DNA from: Toxorhynchites rutilus septentrionalis
Taxonomy: Eukaryota > Arthropoda > Insecta > Diptera > Culicidae
DNA length: 64,000 bases
Assembly: GCF_029784135.1 (NCBI RefSeq)
Contig: NC_073746.1
Location: 37,677,378-37,741,377, forward strand
Direction of reading: 5' to 3'
Below are positions 33,533-44,439 of the stretch, piece by piece. A program made the translations under genes and the position numbers. The stretch's first letter is position 1. Each line of letters opens with the position of its first letter. The notes beneath the pieces were generated by a model. It was not told where the DNA came from and made no database searches. It saw only the letters and a list, made by a program, of their open reading frames with translations.

Positions 33533-33993
33533 TATCATGGACAGACATACAGCTGTACTAGCGTTGTACGTGTACAGCGTTGTACAGGTAGCATCGTACC
33601 ATGACAGACATATTTTGGTTGTACACTGTACCGCATGTCAAACTGACAATCAGATTTTTTCCGATTTTCACCACATATTTCAATGAAAAAGGTTTTTATT
33701 TAGCGTTCAAACTATCAAACATAACAAACAAGTTTAAAATCTGGGTCAATAACTCAAGAGAAAGTCAATGAAAAGAACGTTTACCAAGTGTTTTGATCGG
33801 TTTGTTAATGCTACCCACCACTAACCGCTGCGCACAGTACAATTGTAGCCATGTACAACGGTAAAATAGGTCGGTACAGGTACAACGATTGTACCGAGTT
33901 GCTTGCATGGTTCTAGCGCTGTACATGGTGACAGACATACAATTTTCGAAGTACAACGGTAGTACAGCTGTATGTCTGTCATAAGTATAAAAG
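33533..33993. mobile_element. MITE with GACAGACATACA termini, copy 2 (inverted)
   Basis: This is the reverse-complement relative of 28974-29445. It has GACAGACATACAGCTGTA at the left, GTATGTCTGTCATAAGTATA at the right, and the shared interior motif GGTTCTAGCGCTGTACATGG. The two copies face each other across about 4 kb. Confidence 0.75.
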
Positions 33994-33999
33994 AGATAG

Positions 34000-34574
34000 C
34001 TTTTTGGCGTCAAAGAGAGCATTAGGGCTGATCAAAATATATAAAGTTAATTATGATTTATTGAAAGAAATCCACGGAAACGTATAATAACCATAATTTT
34101 GATTTTCTTCTTCTGAAATGTTACTTTAATCCACATATAGGATAAGTTCTGTTTAATGGAGAATTCTCACAGGTTTTGAATGAAAGTATTGGAATTGGAA
34201 TTGTGCTGAAAATCATTTAGAGGCGCTTCGAGCGATTGAGCGCGTCATTGCGCGGGCCCCTATGGAACACTTCCTCGAAATAAATTTTCAACGCAACGTG
34301 CATCTTTCAGAGCCCAGTTTACTCTATTTGTAACAATCTTGGTTTGCATTTTATACCTCGCGATCGCCCCATGATCGGCTCCACTATATCGAAATCTTTC
34401 CAGGGGAAAACAGTGTGCAAATCAAACGTCAAAACAAAGATCGATTTTCAGCGTGGTTCTTGTGCTAATTTGTTGCTCGGATTCTAGATAATTTTCAACA
34501 CAGAAAACATCCCTGGACCGGTGGAAACATTCGATAGTTTATAGGCTGGCCAATAAACGGCTTCCAGGGACAAG
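34000..34574. promoter_or_regulatory. WDR12 upstream region and 5' UTR
   Basis: Non-coding DNA before the WDR12 ATG. I see no clear TATA box. The nearest ~200 bp are less AT-rich than the surrounding repeats, which fits a housekeeping promoter and short 5' UTR. This is inference from position. Confidence 0.35.
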
Positions 34575-35982
34575 ATGTCACTAAAAATCACAGGCAAAAC
34601 CGAAGGACAGCTTCAGCTTCATCTTTACACCAAGCAAAAACAGTAAGCATCGTCCAGGTGTTGTTGCGGAGAGGTTAAGTGTGTATGATTGTTTATTCTC
34701 GTAACAGGTTCGCCGTGCCGGATGTTCCATACTCAGTTCGGGCTAATATCGACAGCAAAGAATTAAATGTACTCGTTAATACATTACTGAAGGACTCGGG
34801 GAATTCGGAAGCTGGCAAAGTCGAATTTGACTTTCTACTGAACGCGGAATTTGTCAAAATTCCACTAGGGCAACATTTGAAGGAGAGAGATATTTCCTTT
34901 GAAGATACAGTTGAGATAGAATATGTCGAACGATATCCGGCTCCAGAACCACAAGATTGTCTGCTTCATGACGATTGGGTTTCCGCGGTAGAGGCGAAAG
35001 ATAAATGGATTCTAACCGGATGCTATGATAACACATTGAATATCTGGACATCGAAAGGAAAACACAAACTGACAATACCAGGGCATATCGCTCCGGTCAA
35101 AGGGGTTACCTGGATTTCTCTAGACGAAGAGAAAGGCGTTTTCGCCAGTGCTTCCCAGGACCAAACTGTAATGCTATGGGAATGGAACGTGGCGGCGAAT
35201 TCCGTAGAATGTGTCCAGGTGTGCAAAGGACACGAACGGGGAGTCGATTGTATTGCGGTGAATTCTAGCAAAACTAGAATGGCAACCGGAAGCTGGGATA
35301 CGATGTTGAAAGTCTGGTCAACAGATGTAAGAAGCGAGGGCGAATCGCAACCCTCCACCAGTAAGCGGCAGAAGTTGGATCAAAACAATGCGAGAACACC
35401 AATATTGACACTTGCTGGGCATCGTGAATGTGTATCGGGTGTACAGTGGATCGATGATAACACAATTGTGACATCTTCATGGGATCATACAATTAAAATT
35501 TGGGATCTGGCACTCAATGGCATTAAGTCGGAGATTTGCGGACAAAAATCCTTCTTCGATTTGAGTTATTCCAAACTGAATGGATTAATCATTGCCGCAT
35601 CTCCGGACAAAAATCTCAGGCTATACGATCCTAAATCGAATCGTACGTTAAAATGTAATGATGCTACAAATGAAATACTGATGTTTTTTTGCATTTTTCA
35701 GAAGGAACAATTGTCAAGAATACTTACTTCGGACATACGCAATGGGTGCAATCGGTCTGCTGGAGTACGACCAGTGAATATCTTTTCGTTTCGGGAGCAT
35801 ATGACAATCACGTGAAACTTTGGGATTATCGCAGTCCCAAGGCGCCTATTTTTGAGCTCATTGGACATGAAGACAAAGTACTGGCGTGTGACTGGTCCAA
35901 TCCAAAATTTATTCTTTCTGGTGGCTCGGACAATTCTGTTCGAGTATTTAAATCTAAAATTGCGCTGGGCGCTGAAAAGTAA
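34575..35982 (+). CDS. WDR12: ribosome biogenesis protein WDR12 homologue
   Basis: WDR12 (yeast Ytm1) is a subunit of the PeBoW complex (Pes1-Bop1-WDR12) needed for 60S ribosome assembly in the nucleolus. Exons are 34575-34642, 34708-35642 and 35702-35982. The 65- and 59-bp introns have GT-AG ends (CA|GTAAGC, GTAACAG|G; C|GTACGT, TTTTCAG|AA). The model gives 427 residues, close to the known length of about 423. The N-terminus reads [20 protein letters not shown], then [14 protein letters not shown], the ubiquitin-like NLE domain that binds the Rea1 AAA-ATPase. WD40 repeats follow: [62 protein letters not shown] and [14 protein letters not shown] are recognisable starts. No lesions are seen. 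The gene is convergent with the ZAD gene at 36157. Confidence 0.95.
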
Positions 35983-36156
35983 CTCCGGCGTTTATATGCG
36001 TTGAAATATGAATGTATCATTCATGTTTAATTATGTTAGATGTGGAGTATATTTGACTATTGTATTTGTTTTTTGAGTGAATAAAAACGAGAACACACGA
36101 AATTTCTTCTATCGACGAGTAAAGCAACGAATGTATATTTTATTTAGCAGGTTTCA

Positions 36157-36899
36157 TCAAAATTTTCTACAATTGTTATTATCTAATACACACGTGTGAT
36201 GCTCGATCGTTTCTTCATTGCTTGACTTCGCATTTGGCGGGAACTTATGATGACAATCTTCACATTTTATGAACATAACTTCATTCTCAAACTTCAACAA
36301 ACGTTCTATATTCTCTTGTATAACAGTATCAGCAACTTCTATTTTAGTTTCCAATTCTTCAGAGATTTCGTTAGCTTGTATGTTACGCTCAATTAACCAC
36401 TTGTTATTGTTCCATTCATTTTCATATGAAGTTCCAGAACTGACAGAATTGTTCTCAATGTCCGGACATGCCAATTCATAGCAGTCTTCGTTGTCGCTGA
36501 AATCGTCAAACCTCATCTCTATTAGATGATTGTCATGTTCGGTCATTTGGTTTTGCGTTTCTTTTTGCTCTTTCAGAAAGCGTTCGTTGAAGTCTGTTAC
36601 GTTTCGTTGAAGCATATCACGAAATGTATAAAATCTCTCAATGTTTTGGACACAGCTATCGCACACCCAAGTACGCAACTCGCTCAAATTTATAATCTAC
36701 CAATAAAAAGCAAAATGTTTAGTTGAGAAACATTGTACAACGTGCAACATACGTTAATCTGAGTACATTCGTAGACCTTCTCCAGGAAGGCTTTCTCTTT
36801 GTTATATACCGTCTCCAAAAGCCACATACTTTGACTGTGATTGAGACAAAATCGGCAGACAGTTTGCCTACCGGCATCCTCTTTATCCATCTTTCCCAT
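36157..36899 (-). CDS. ZAD-domain protein with little or no finger array
   Basis: Exons 36899-36753 and 36696-36157 join in phase 0 across a 56-bp intron (CAGATTAAC|GTATGT ... TTGGTAG|ATTATA), giving 228 residues. The start MGKMDKEDAGRQ precedes the first zinc ligands in VCRFCLNHSQS, and the second pair is in TWVCDSCVQNIERF after the intron. This CxxC...CxxC layout with a leucine-rich middle is a ZAD, the arthropod zinc-finger-associated dimerisation domain. The rest is acidic, with one possible C2HC motif (CEDCHHKF ... HHTC) near the C-terminus. Typical ZAD proteins are transcription factors with several C2H2 fingers. This one may act as a dimerisation partner, or further exons may exist, though a stop codon closes the frame. 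Target genes are unknown. Confidence 0.75.
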
Positions 36900-37079
36900 G
36901 AACAACTGATACCATATTAGACTAGCAAATGATGGCGGAGAGTGTAAACAATAACAATAATCCAAGGAGAAAATCTCAGCTCTGTCAGATACTTCATTGA
37001 GTGGTGTAGTTAATTACACCTTTGTTGTTACACCAACGTATAAATTCGGAATTGGAACCAGGGATGCCAGATTTGAAGA

Positions 37080-38810
37080 TACGTTTTCATTAAAGACATG
37101 TTGCTTGTTGTGAATACATTTTTACAAAACACAAATTTCTGCATTACTCGAGATTTAATCAAGCCATCGAAACCAAATTTGGCATGTGAAGGTTCTAGGG
37201 TGCAAGCAATGTTTTTACAGTGGTTAGATACTCTTAGGGGGGGGGGTTGTCTGCCATACAAATGAAACACAAATTTCTGCATTACTCGAGAATTTATCAA
37301 GCAAATGAAACGAAATTTGGCATTTGGAGATTTCAGGGTGCAATCAATGTTTCTATGGTAGTTAGACACTCCACCCCCTCTCTTAAGCGCGATTCACATA
37401 CAACTTCCACGTCACGTTCACGTTCCGTCACGTCGCGTTGCATCAATTATTCTTCGATGCAACTCCTATTGAAGCATTCACTTACACCAGTGCATAAGAA
37501 CTGCTTGGAAGAATAATTGACGCAACGTGGCGGGACGGAACGTGAACGTGACGTGGATGTTGTTACTAATTTCTAAACGATAAGGCAAGGCGCAAATTGA
37601 GACGCATATAGCGCGAGTAACTTGGTGCGATATAGCGCCTGTTTTTGTGGCTAATGAAAACAGATAGAACGGCGCAAATTGGCCAGATGACGCGAGATGG
37701 TGGAGCGCTCGTGAGACACGACTCGCGCGACGCTGTGGCTGAACCACAGTTTCTCGTGCTGGTCATGCCGAATGTGGTAGTTGTGTTGGTGAACAATCAT
37801 ATAGCGCCGTGGGTTTGACACTGTAAGGCTGTACTGATCGGGTAATTGTGTTAGTAAATAAATATATCGCGCAACTCTGTGTTAATCAGTAATTGTATGC
37901 GAGTGGCATGTTATTTTTCAAACTGCGACTCAATATGCGCTCCACCACGCTACGTTTGTGGCACGTATGAGTCGTGTTGGTAGTCTCGCGTTCGCTTACG
38001 AGCGCTATACGCTTCTCAATTTGCGCCTAGCCTAACAGTGTGAATCGCACTTTAGGGGGGCTGCCATACAAATGAAACACAAATTTCTACATTACTCGAG
38101 AATTGATCAAGCAAATGGAACCAAATTAGGCATGTGGAGGTTTCAGGGTGCAATAAATGTTTCTATGGCGGTTAGACACTCCATCCCTCTCTCTAAAGGG
38201 GGGCTGCCATACAAATGAAACACCAATTTCTACATTACTCGAGAATTAATCAAGCAAATGCAACCAAATTAGGCATCTGGAGGTTTTAGAGCGCAATAAA
38301 TTATTCTATGGTGGTTGGATACACCTCCCCTCTCTCTTAGGGGCGGCTGCCATACAAATGAAACACAAATTTCTGCATAACTCGGAAACTAATCAAGAAA
38401 CTGGAGCCAAATTTGGCATGAGAAGATTTTAGGGGGCACGAAACGTTTCTATGGTGAATGGACACTCCTCTCCCTCTCTAAGGGGTGAAGAGGGGGAGGT
38501 TGTCTTTATTCTATCATATTTTCTGTATCAAACATTTATTCCATGTAACGGAGAAACGTGTTATTTGCAAGTGGTTGAAAATCTCGAACGAGAATTATGT
38601 CTGAAAACAATCTGATATTATAATGATGAGATTTGGTAGAAGTACTAGAATTTTTTAGCAAATTCAACCGGATCGAATAGAAGATCAATCAATGAACAGT
38701 TCTGCGATTGGACTCATGAATTTGCGCTTAGTAAGAAAATGTGAATGTTTGAAGGTATTGATAACAAAAAAACAAATTTTGGGCGGGACGAAGTTTCCCG
38801 GGTCAGCTAG
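37080..38810 (+). mobile_element. Helitron-like element with minisatellite interior
   Basis: The 3' end reads CGGGA-CGAAGTT-TCCCG (38784-38800), GGTCAG and CTAG (38807-38810) followed by T. This is the stem-loop plus CTRR terminus of Helitrons. The interior has about six units of roughly 130-145 bp starting near 37122, 37250, 38050, 38205 and 38345. They share CTGCCATACAAATGAAACAC and ATTACTCGAGAATTAATCAA. A different element (37387-38052) interrupts the array. The 5' end was not located, and no helicase coding is present. Confidence 0.65.
37387..38052. mobile_element. nested palindromic elements inside the Helitron-like array
   Basis: GCGATTCACATACAACTTCC at 37387 and GTGTGAATCGCAC ending near 38051 are inverted termini. 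At the left, 37389-37562 is a strong palindrome: CACGTCACGTTCACGTTCCG pairs with CGGAACGTGAACGTGACGTG, and ATCAATTATTCTTC pairs with GAAGAATAATTGA. A second pair, AGGCGCAAATTGAGACGCAT near 37587 and CTTCTCAATTTGCGCCTAGCC near 38010, marks another MITE within it. The frames at 37478-37796 are translations of these repeats. Confidence 0.7.
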
Positions 38811-39011
38811 TATACTATAATTTTTGTATTCTCTTCGGTAAAAAACTTCCTGGTGGGTAGCGTCATAAATGACATGTTGGAAGTTGCGCGAGCACTATTC
38901 AAATTGTTGGTTTTATTCTCCAAGGATCATTATATCTAATTGCGCATACCTTTGAAGTTGCTACTCAAGATATCGGTTAAGGAAAGCACAAGTACTGTAA
39001 TTATTGATTCA

Positions 39012-39144
39012 AAATTAACACTCCGTCGGGCGCAAAATGTTTTGAAACATGTTTTTTTGTGGGGATACGTTTTTGAGCGAGCGGAACAATCCTAAAAGTT
39101 CGAGATATGCCTACCAGATCAGCTGCGCCCGACGGAGTGTTAAT
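39012..39144. mobile_element. ~130-bp element with perfect 21-bp inverted ends
   Basis: ATTAACACTCCGTCGGGCGCA at the left is exactly repeated in reverse complement at the right (TGCGCCCGACGGAGTGTTAAT near 39122-39143). This is a compact MITE-like unit. The 95-residue minus frame at 39001-39288 crosses it and is not a convincing gene. Confidence 0.75.
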
Positions 39145-39299
39145 ATTATTTACAGTGCAAATGTCGTTTTTAGCCCTATGTATGAAAGCAAGCCTATTTT
39201 CATCGAATGGAGCTCTTGTACCTGGTGTGGAAGTGCCTGATTGCACCCATCTCTCTTCGAGATCTTTTTTCACACTGTGGTTATACAAAAAGAAACCTC

Positions 39300-40060
39300 A
39301 AAAAACGCCCAAAAATTCAATTTTATTCAAAAAACTAAAACTTATTCAACATTTACTGCATGTTTCAAAAATACACTTTATTAAAATCAATTACAAACGT
39401 TCAAACGTTCAAAATGTCTTCGAAATTATGATGTTCCTATATTCATGATTATCTAGAATATCTTGCCTCAAAATGTTGTGGAATGAAGAGCTTTTGAGTG
39501 TATTGTTCCAGTTGTTGTTAATCCGACATATTTTTTCTTGGTTGAATAACTGCAAAAAGCCTCATGATCGCATCGATGACTTTCTCTCGAGTGACTTCTT
39601 TTACTTCATCCTGCAACGAGAAGCTGCTTAATGAATCTGACGCGTTTTTGTTTTGTTGTAAAATTAACCGGGACAACATATGTCGTCCGATGTTCACTTA
39701 AGCTCGGTCGGACCTTGATAAAGGATCGTATCCTATGTTTCAAACTAACTGGGTAATGAGTAGAACACAGGTTTGTATGCGAGTGACCACCGCTTACGAA
39801 GGCGTGTCGGTGGTCGGCTCGGATCAGGTAATCTTGGTATCTTAAGCCGCCTCGATTCCTTACACTCGTTTAATAGAGACTTTACCCCCATAACATTGAT
39901 CTCAAAATAAATTTCGAAAAACCAACCCCGAAAAAATTAGTTTAAAATAGAAATCTCTTTTATTTCCTTGAGGCATTGCTACCCATTTATACACAACTTC
40001 TTTTAGTAACAATTTTTGTAGGTGTAGGCATGATAATACCACTGAGGGATCCCTATCCAT
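39300..40060. other. repeat-bearing intergenic DNA
   Basis: Contains at 39755-39895 the reverse-complement relative of the repeat at 16740-16880 (CGCTTACGAAGGCGTGTCGG, AAGCCGCCTCGATTCCTTAC). The rest has no recognised feature. Confidence 0.45.
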
Positions 40061-40061
40061 A

Positions 40062-40352
40062 GCGTCAAGCAAGACGCGTAGAAGTATATCCTAAGGTGAG
40101 CCAACTTGCTAAAACCACTCTTCAGCCATCTTGGAAATCTACTGTGTTTTGTTTGTAAACAAAACACAATACGCTTGTGCCCAAGCTCGCTCGTGATCAG
40201 TCTGTCTCTTTCACACTTCAAGGAAAAAATTCCCCTTCTGCTTTATTCCGTACTGTTTACATATACCGCTCCCCTAACCTACTTAGTGACGAAACGGCCT
40301 CACCTAGTACCATAGACCCGTCTTGGCGTCAAGCAAATCTTGCTTGACAGTC
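40062..40352. mobile_element. dispersed repeat with GCGTCAAGCAA ends
   Basis: GCGTCAAGCAAGACGCG at 40062 and GGCGTCAAGCAAATCTTGCTTGAC near 40325-40348 bound sequence matching 28264-28512 in reverse. It includes TTTTGTTTGTAAACAAAACA and CCATCTTGGAAATCTACTG. It is likely a MITE, but I could not establish its target duplication. Confidence 0.6.
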
Positions 40353-40765
40353 AATGCTGTTGCTTTTGGATGACGTGACGAGCGCAGCATAAGCATAGAG
40401 ACATCAGAAATCAGTTTTGGAGTTTTGATAAAAAGTAAATAATTGTAGCAACCTCATAACATCCTACAATATTGATTTTTTTAATGAAACGTGTATAACA
40501 TCTCTCAAAGTTGTAACCCAGGCGTATCGCAAATACGGCTTTACGCTAACAGAAGAAATATCCCACTATTCAGGGGGAAAAGTATTGACAGTTGAAATCA
40601 GTAGCAGGACCAGTTTCTCGTTTGACGAGACGAGAAATCAATCAAGATTTACAGGTGGACGAGGCGCATCTGAGTCGGATGCGTAGGGTTGTATTTTTGA
40701 ATCTGGGACATTCTCGAAATTAGTAAAGCGAAAGTGATTAAACATCACAGTTCTATCGAGAAGGT

Positions 40766-41899
40766 ATGGAGAATAACTCGTTGCATCCGAATGCAGAGTA
40801 TACCAAAGCAAATGACGAGCAGGAAAAATGCGGGAGGAAATGTGAAGGTAAAACGAAAGAGTACACCTTTGTTTACATTAGCAATCAAAATTTTTCACTA
40901 ACGCAAAATTTACTTTGCAGCCCCGCTGATGAAAATAAAAACGTACCTCTCGGCACTTAGACCATGGTCTCTGTCGGCCAGTTTGGTTCCGACGCTGCTA
41001 GGCGCAGCAATTGCATATCGTACCGTTGGATTCCACGAGTTCAATTTTCTCACGTTCGTCTTCACAATACTCACTGTAGTTACGGTTCACTGCGCAGGAA
41101 ACGTGGTGAACACGTATTTTGATTTCGTGAAGGGGATTGATAATCGCAAATCGGACGATCGAACACTGGTGGACCATATTTTAACTAAGGATGAGGTGAG
41201 ATTACCGCTAAAATCATTTAATGACATGCGTTCGTTTCCTATTACGCTTGCTTTTCAAAATTCCAGGTCGTCACCCTAGGAGCTCTTCTGTACTGTGCGG
41301 GATGTTTCGGATTCATCCTACTTGTTTATCTTTCGCCTGCCAAATTGGAACACCTGGCATTGGTATACTTTGGTGGTTTATCATCTAGTTTCCTGTACAC
41401 AGGTGGAATAGGACTGAAGTATATTGCATTAGGAGACGTGTTGATTCTGATTATTTTCGGGCCGATATCTGTACTGTTTTCCTATATGGCACAAACTGGC
41501 CACGTTGAATGGATGACCATTTACTATGCAATCCCGCTAGCCCTCAATACGGAGGCAATTCTGCACAGCAACAATACGCGCGATGCTGAAGCGGATAAGA
41601 AGGTTGGGATTGTAACGTTGGCTATTCTCATTGGCCGTACCTCCTCCCATATACTTTACGCACTGTTACTGTTCACTCCATACGTGATGTTTGTGGTGTT
41701 AGGTGTAAAGTATTCGGGAGCCTTCCTGATACCAATGGTAACGCTGCCACAAGCTTTCAAGATAGAGAAACAATTCCGCAATGAGGCTACATTGCACGGA
41801 GTGCCTCGGCAAACGGCAAAGCTGAATCTTTTCTTCGGTATTCTGTACGTGGTAGCTTGCTTTTGTGCGTCCCAACTGCCGTTCATCGCGAGGAAATAA
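40766..41899 (+). CDS. UBIAD1: UbiA prenyltransferase domain-containing protein 1
   Basis: UBIAD1 (Drosophila heixuedian) transfers a geranylgeranyl group to menadione to make menaquinone-4 in ER/Golgi membranes; in vertebrates it also affects HMG-CoA reductase turnover. Exons are 40766-40847, 40921-41195 and 41267-41899, with introns of 73 and 71 bp and GT-AG ends. The model encodes 329 residues (human about 338). The start MENNSLHPNAEYTK leads to APLMKIKTYLSALRPWSLSA. The first Asp-rich prenyl-diphosphate motif is in GNVVNTYFDFVKGIDNRKSD, and the second is in NNTRDAEADKKVGIVT. About eight hydrophobic segments follow the UbiA pattern, for example YFGGLSSSFLYTGGIGLKYI and ALGDVLILIIFGPISVLFSY. 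All key residues are present and there is no lesion. Confidence 0.95.
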
Positions 41900-42215
41900 G
41901 AGTGGCTTTCGGATGGTGAAATAAACCGCTTCCAAACGAGAGACTATTGAATCATCTTCAGGTATGAACTTGCATCTAAATGCAATGGAAAACACAAACA
42001 AGCATGGGTTCGTGGAGCCAATTCTGTTTTTTTTGTGCGCTAATCACTCGATCTTACACAGACTTACTACTTTTAGCGATAAGTTATTTATTCTTGAGAT
42101 AAAGAGATTTCTATTATTTTTTTATGCTGAGCATGTGTTCTAGCTGTTATCGAGACCACTTAAGAACAAGCCCGAGTCTAAAGGGCTTGTTCTAATTAGG
42201 AATATTGACGGATTT
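41900..42215. other. UBIAD1 3' flank
   Basis: Probable 3' UTR and intergenic DNA. No other feature recognised. Confidence 0.4.
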
Positions 42216-43067
42216 CACGCCAACTCGTCTATGGGATTGGCATGACCCTCTTGGAACTTAATGAAACTTTCTGGGCGTGAAGACCTTACCTAATTAAGCA
42301 ACTAGGCATACTTAGTTTTCCGAAAATTTATCTAGACTAACATATGGAAAGGGCTAAATAATTTTGGTAATTTTTTTATATTTTTTTTTACTCGAAAATG
42401 GTAAGTCCTACAAAAAAAAAAGATCTATGGAAGAGTTTGCGGAAAATAATTGAATATTCAGAAAAAAATACTGAAAAATATTTTTCTAAATTCTACACTA
42501 AAAAAATCGATTTCAAAAACTATAAGTCGATTTTCTCAAAATAGTCATCTCAGATTTTGATGAAATGGTAGATAAATTAAAAATAAATATGGGCCCTACA
42601 ACTGTTCCATACATCGCAACTTGTGCATATTTAAGGCAAAAAAGTTTTCCTAACCAAAACTTTTTCAAGATTTTTTTTTTAAATTTTTCTATTTTTTTGT
42701 TTTAGTATAGCTATAGAAAAAAAATCAATAACAGGTAAAAATGGATCAATGGTGTCTCTTGGATGCTAAAGTACAGTTTTCAGCTTGTTTTTGTAGTCAA
42801 ATACAATATGTTTCAATTCAGAGAGCAACGACAGCTCTCAAACAATAGCCATCTGCCAAAAATCTCTTGATCGGTCGGTCAGGTATCGAATAGTTGTTGT
42901 AGATTTAGGTATCTATTAAGAGTCACTGTAAGTCACTGTAGATATGATAATAATAAATGGATTGTAGAGATACCTAACGGATGAATAAAATGGCTCTGCA
43001 GTTGTTTGAAAATTACCAGTCGTGACCAGCAGCAAATATAAAGTGACGGAAAATAAAAAGCATTATT

Positions 43068-43472
43068 TTGTTTCTGCGTAGTCATCACAATTCAACAAAG
43101 AAAAGTGTGACATTGTTTAGCAACATGAGTCAAGCCGTGATCTCCAGGATTTGCAAGGATTACAAAATCAGTGCTGGTATTAACAACCCCAAGTGTAACC
43201 GTAATAAACTACGTCGGTTAACAGAAATAGAGAAAATACGTTTACTGGGATATACCCATCCGTTGGATGATACAATGCGAATTTGTGAATCTTGTTTGGC
43301 AGTGATTTGGCACAATAGGTGTGTCCCAAAGAGAAAACGACGTATAGATGAGGATAGCGCTAACCAAAATATTGAAGATTCACAAGCTCCATCAAATGGT
43401 CTGTGTATTTACACGATTACTTGTCGATGGATGAAGATTTTGAAGACTTTGCTTGGACAATACCCCTTCTGA
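43068..43472 (+). CDS. unrecognised ORF in the left arm of the foldback
   Basis: A 134-residue open frame; a likely inner start gives MSQAVISRICKDYKISAG. It contains RLTEIEKIRLLGYTHPLDD and MRICESCLAVIWHNRC, a basic stretch KRKRRIDEDS, and a CxxC that could bind zinc with the nearby HNRC. The inverted copy on the right arm keeps EKIRLLVHTHPLDDTMRICE but has in-frame stops. I do not recognise the family. The sharing of codons between arms suggests a fragment of a transposon protein or of a captured gene. Expression is unknown. Confidence 0.3.
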   Translation: MFLRSHHNSTKKSVTLFSNMSQAVISRICKDYKISAGINNPKCNRNKLRRLTEIEKIRLLGYTHPLDDTMRICESCLAVIWHNRCVPKRKRRIDEDSANQNIEDSQAPSNGLCIYTITCRWMKILKTLLGQYPF

Positions 43473-43548
43473 AATATAACATTGAATTATAAGTAAGTTA
43501 TATTGAGTTGTACGGCTACTGTTAGAAAGTAAAATCAATATAGGATAG

Positions 43549-43681
43549 GTGCGGTAGTATTGGCAAATGCATCAGCATTAGCACCATTCTCATAAGTACA
43601 ATGGTATCAGTTTTGGTACTACTCCATTTATACTCAGCCAAAACTGATGCATTTTCTAATTATTGCCAACACTACCACACG
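43549..43681. mobile_element. palindromic MITE at the centre of the foldback
   Basis: GCGGTAGTATTGGCAAATGC and, in reverse complement, the right end GTGTGGTAGTGTTGGCAATA pair across about 133 bp, with TGATGCA and TGGTA motifs inside. It lies between the two arms of the larger inverted repeat. Confidence 0.65.
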
Positions 43682-44439
43682 TATGCATTATCGAACCCCA
43701 GATCATTTGATGGAGCTATTCAATATTTTGGTTAGTTTTATCCTCATCTATACGTCTTTTTTTCTTTGGAACACACCGTTTGCTCTAAATCACTGCCAAA
43801 TAAGTTTCACAAATTCGCATTGTATCATCCAATGGATGGGTATGTACCAGTAAACGTATTTTCTCTATTACTGTTGATGTTAACCAACGTAGTTAATTAC
43901 GGTTACACTAGGGGTTGCTAACTATTTCCCGTACAACATCGAGTCTCACTCGTAGTGTACTTGCATAAAATAGGGCGCTAGAACGCTCAGCAGAGTATTA
44001 CGCAAAAACGAAATAATGCTCTGTTTCTTTTCTGCCACTTTACATTTGCTGCCGGTCATGACTGGTAATTTTCAAACAACTGCAGAGCCATTTTATTCAT
44101 TCTTTAGGTATCTATACAATCCATTTAATGTTATATCTACATTGACTTACAGTGACTCTTTATAGATACCTAAATCTGCAACAACTATTCGATACCTGAC
44201 CGACCGATCAAGAGATTTTTGGCAGATGGCTATTGTTTGAGAGCTGACGTTACTCTCTGAATTGAAACATATTGTATTTGACTACAAAAACAAACTGAAA
44301 ACTGTACTTTAGCATCCAAGGGTCACCATCAATCCATTTTTACCTGTTACTGCTTTTTTCTATAGCTGAAAATTTTTAAGAAAAAAACCTGGAAAAGTTC
44401 ATTGAGTTCTGAGAGGGTCATGCCAACATCTGGTCTATT

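Larger units (their letters stand above)
42225..44437. repeat. giant foldback: long inverted repeat with coding-like arms
   Basis: The left arm runs from about 42225 to 43410 and its reverse complement from about 43695 to 44437. Over ~175 bp (from 42741, pairing with sequence ending near 44336) I count about 8 mismatches. Inner parts of the arms duplicate a coding-like segment (43195-43405 with 43695-43905). Each arm has sequence the other lacks: about 42290-42700 on the left, and 43910-43995 on the right, a copy of the repeat at 57028. The outermost match (GGCATGACCCTCT..GAACT) lies at 42239 and near 44410. The centre is a smaller palindrome at 43549-43681 (GCGGTAGTATTGGCAA...). It could be a foldback transposon or an inverted duplication. 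Confidence 0.8.
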
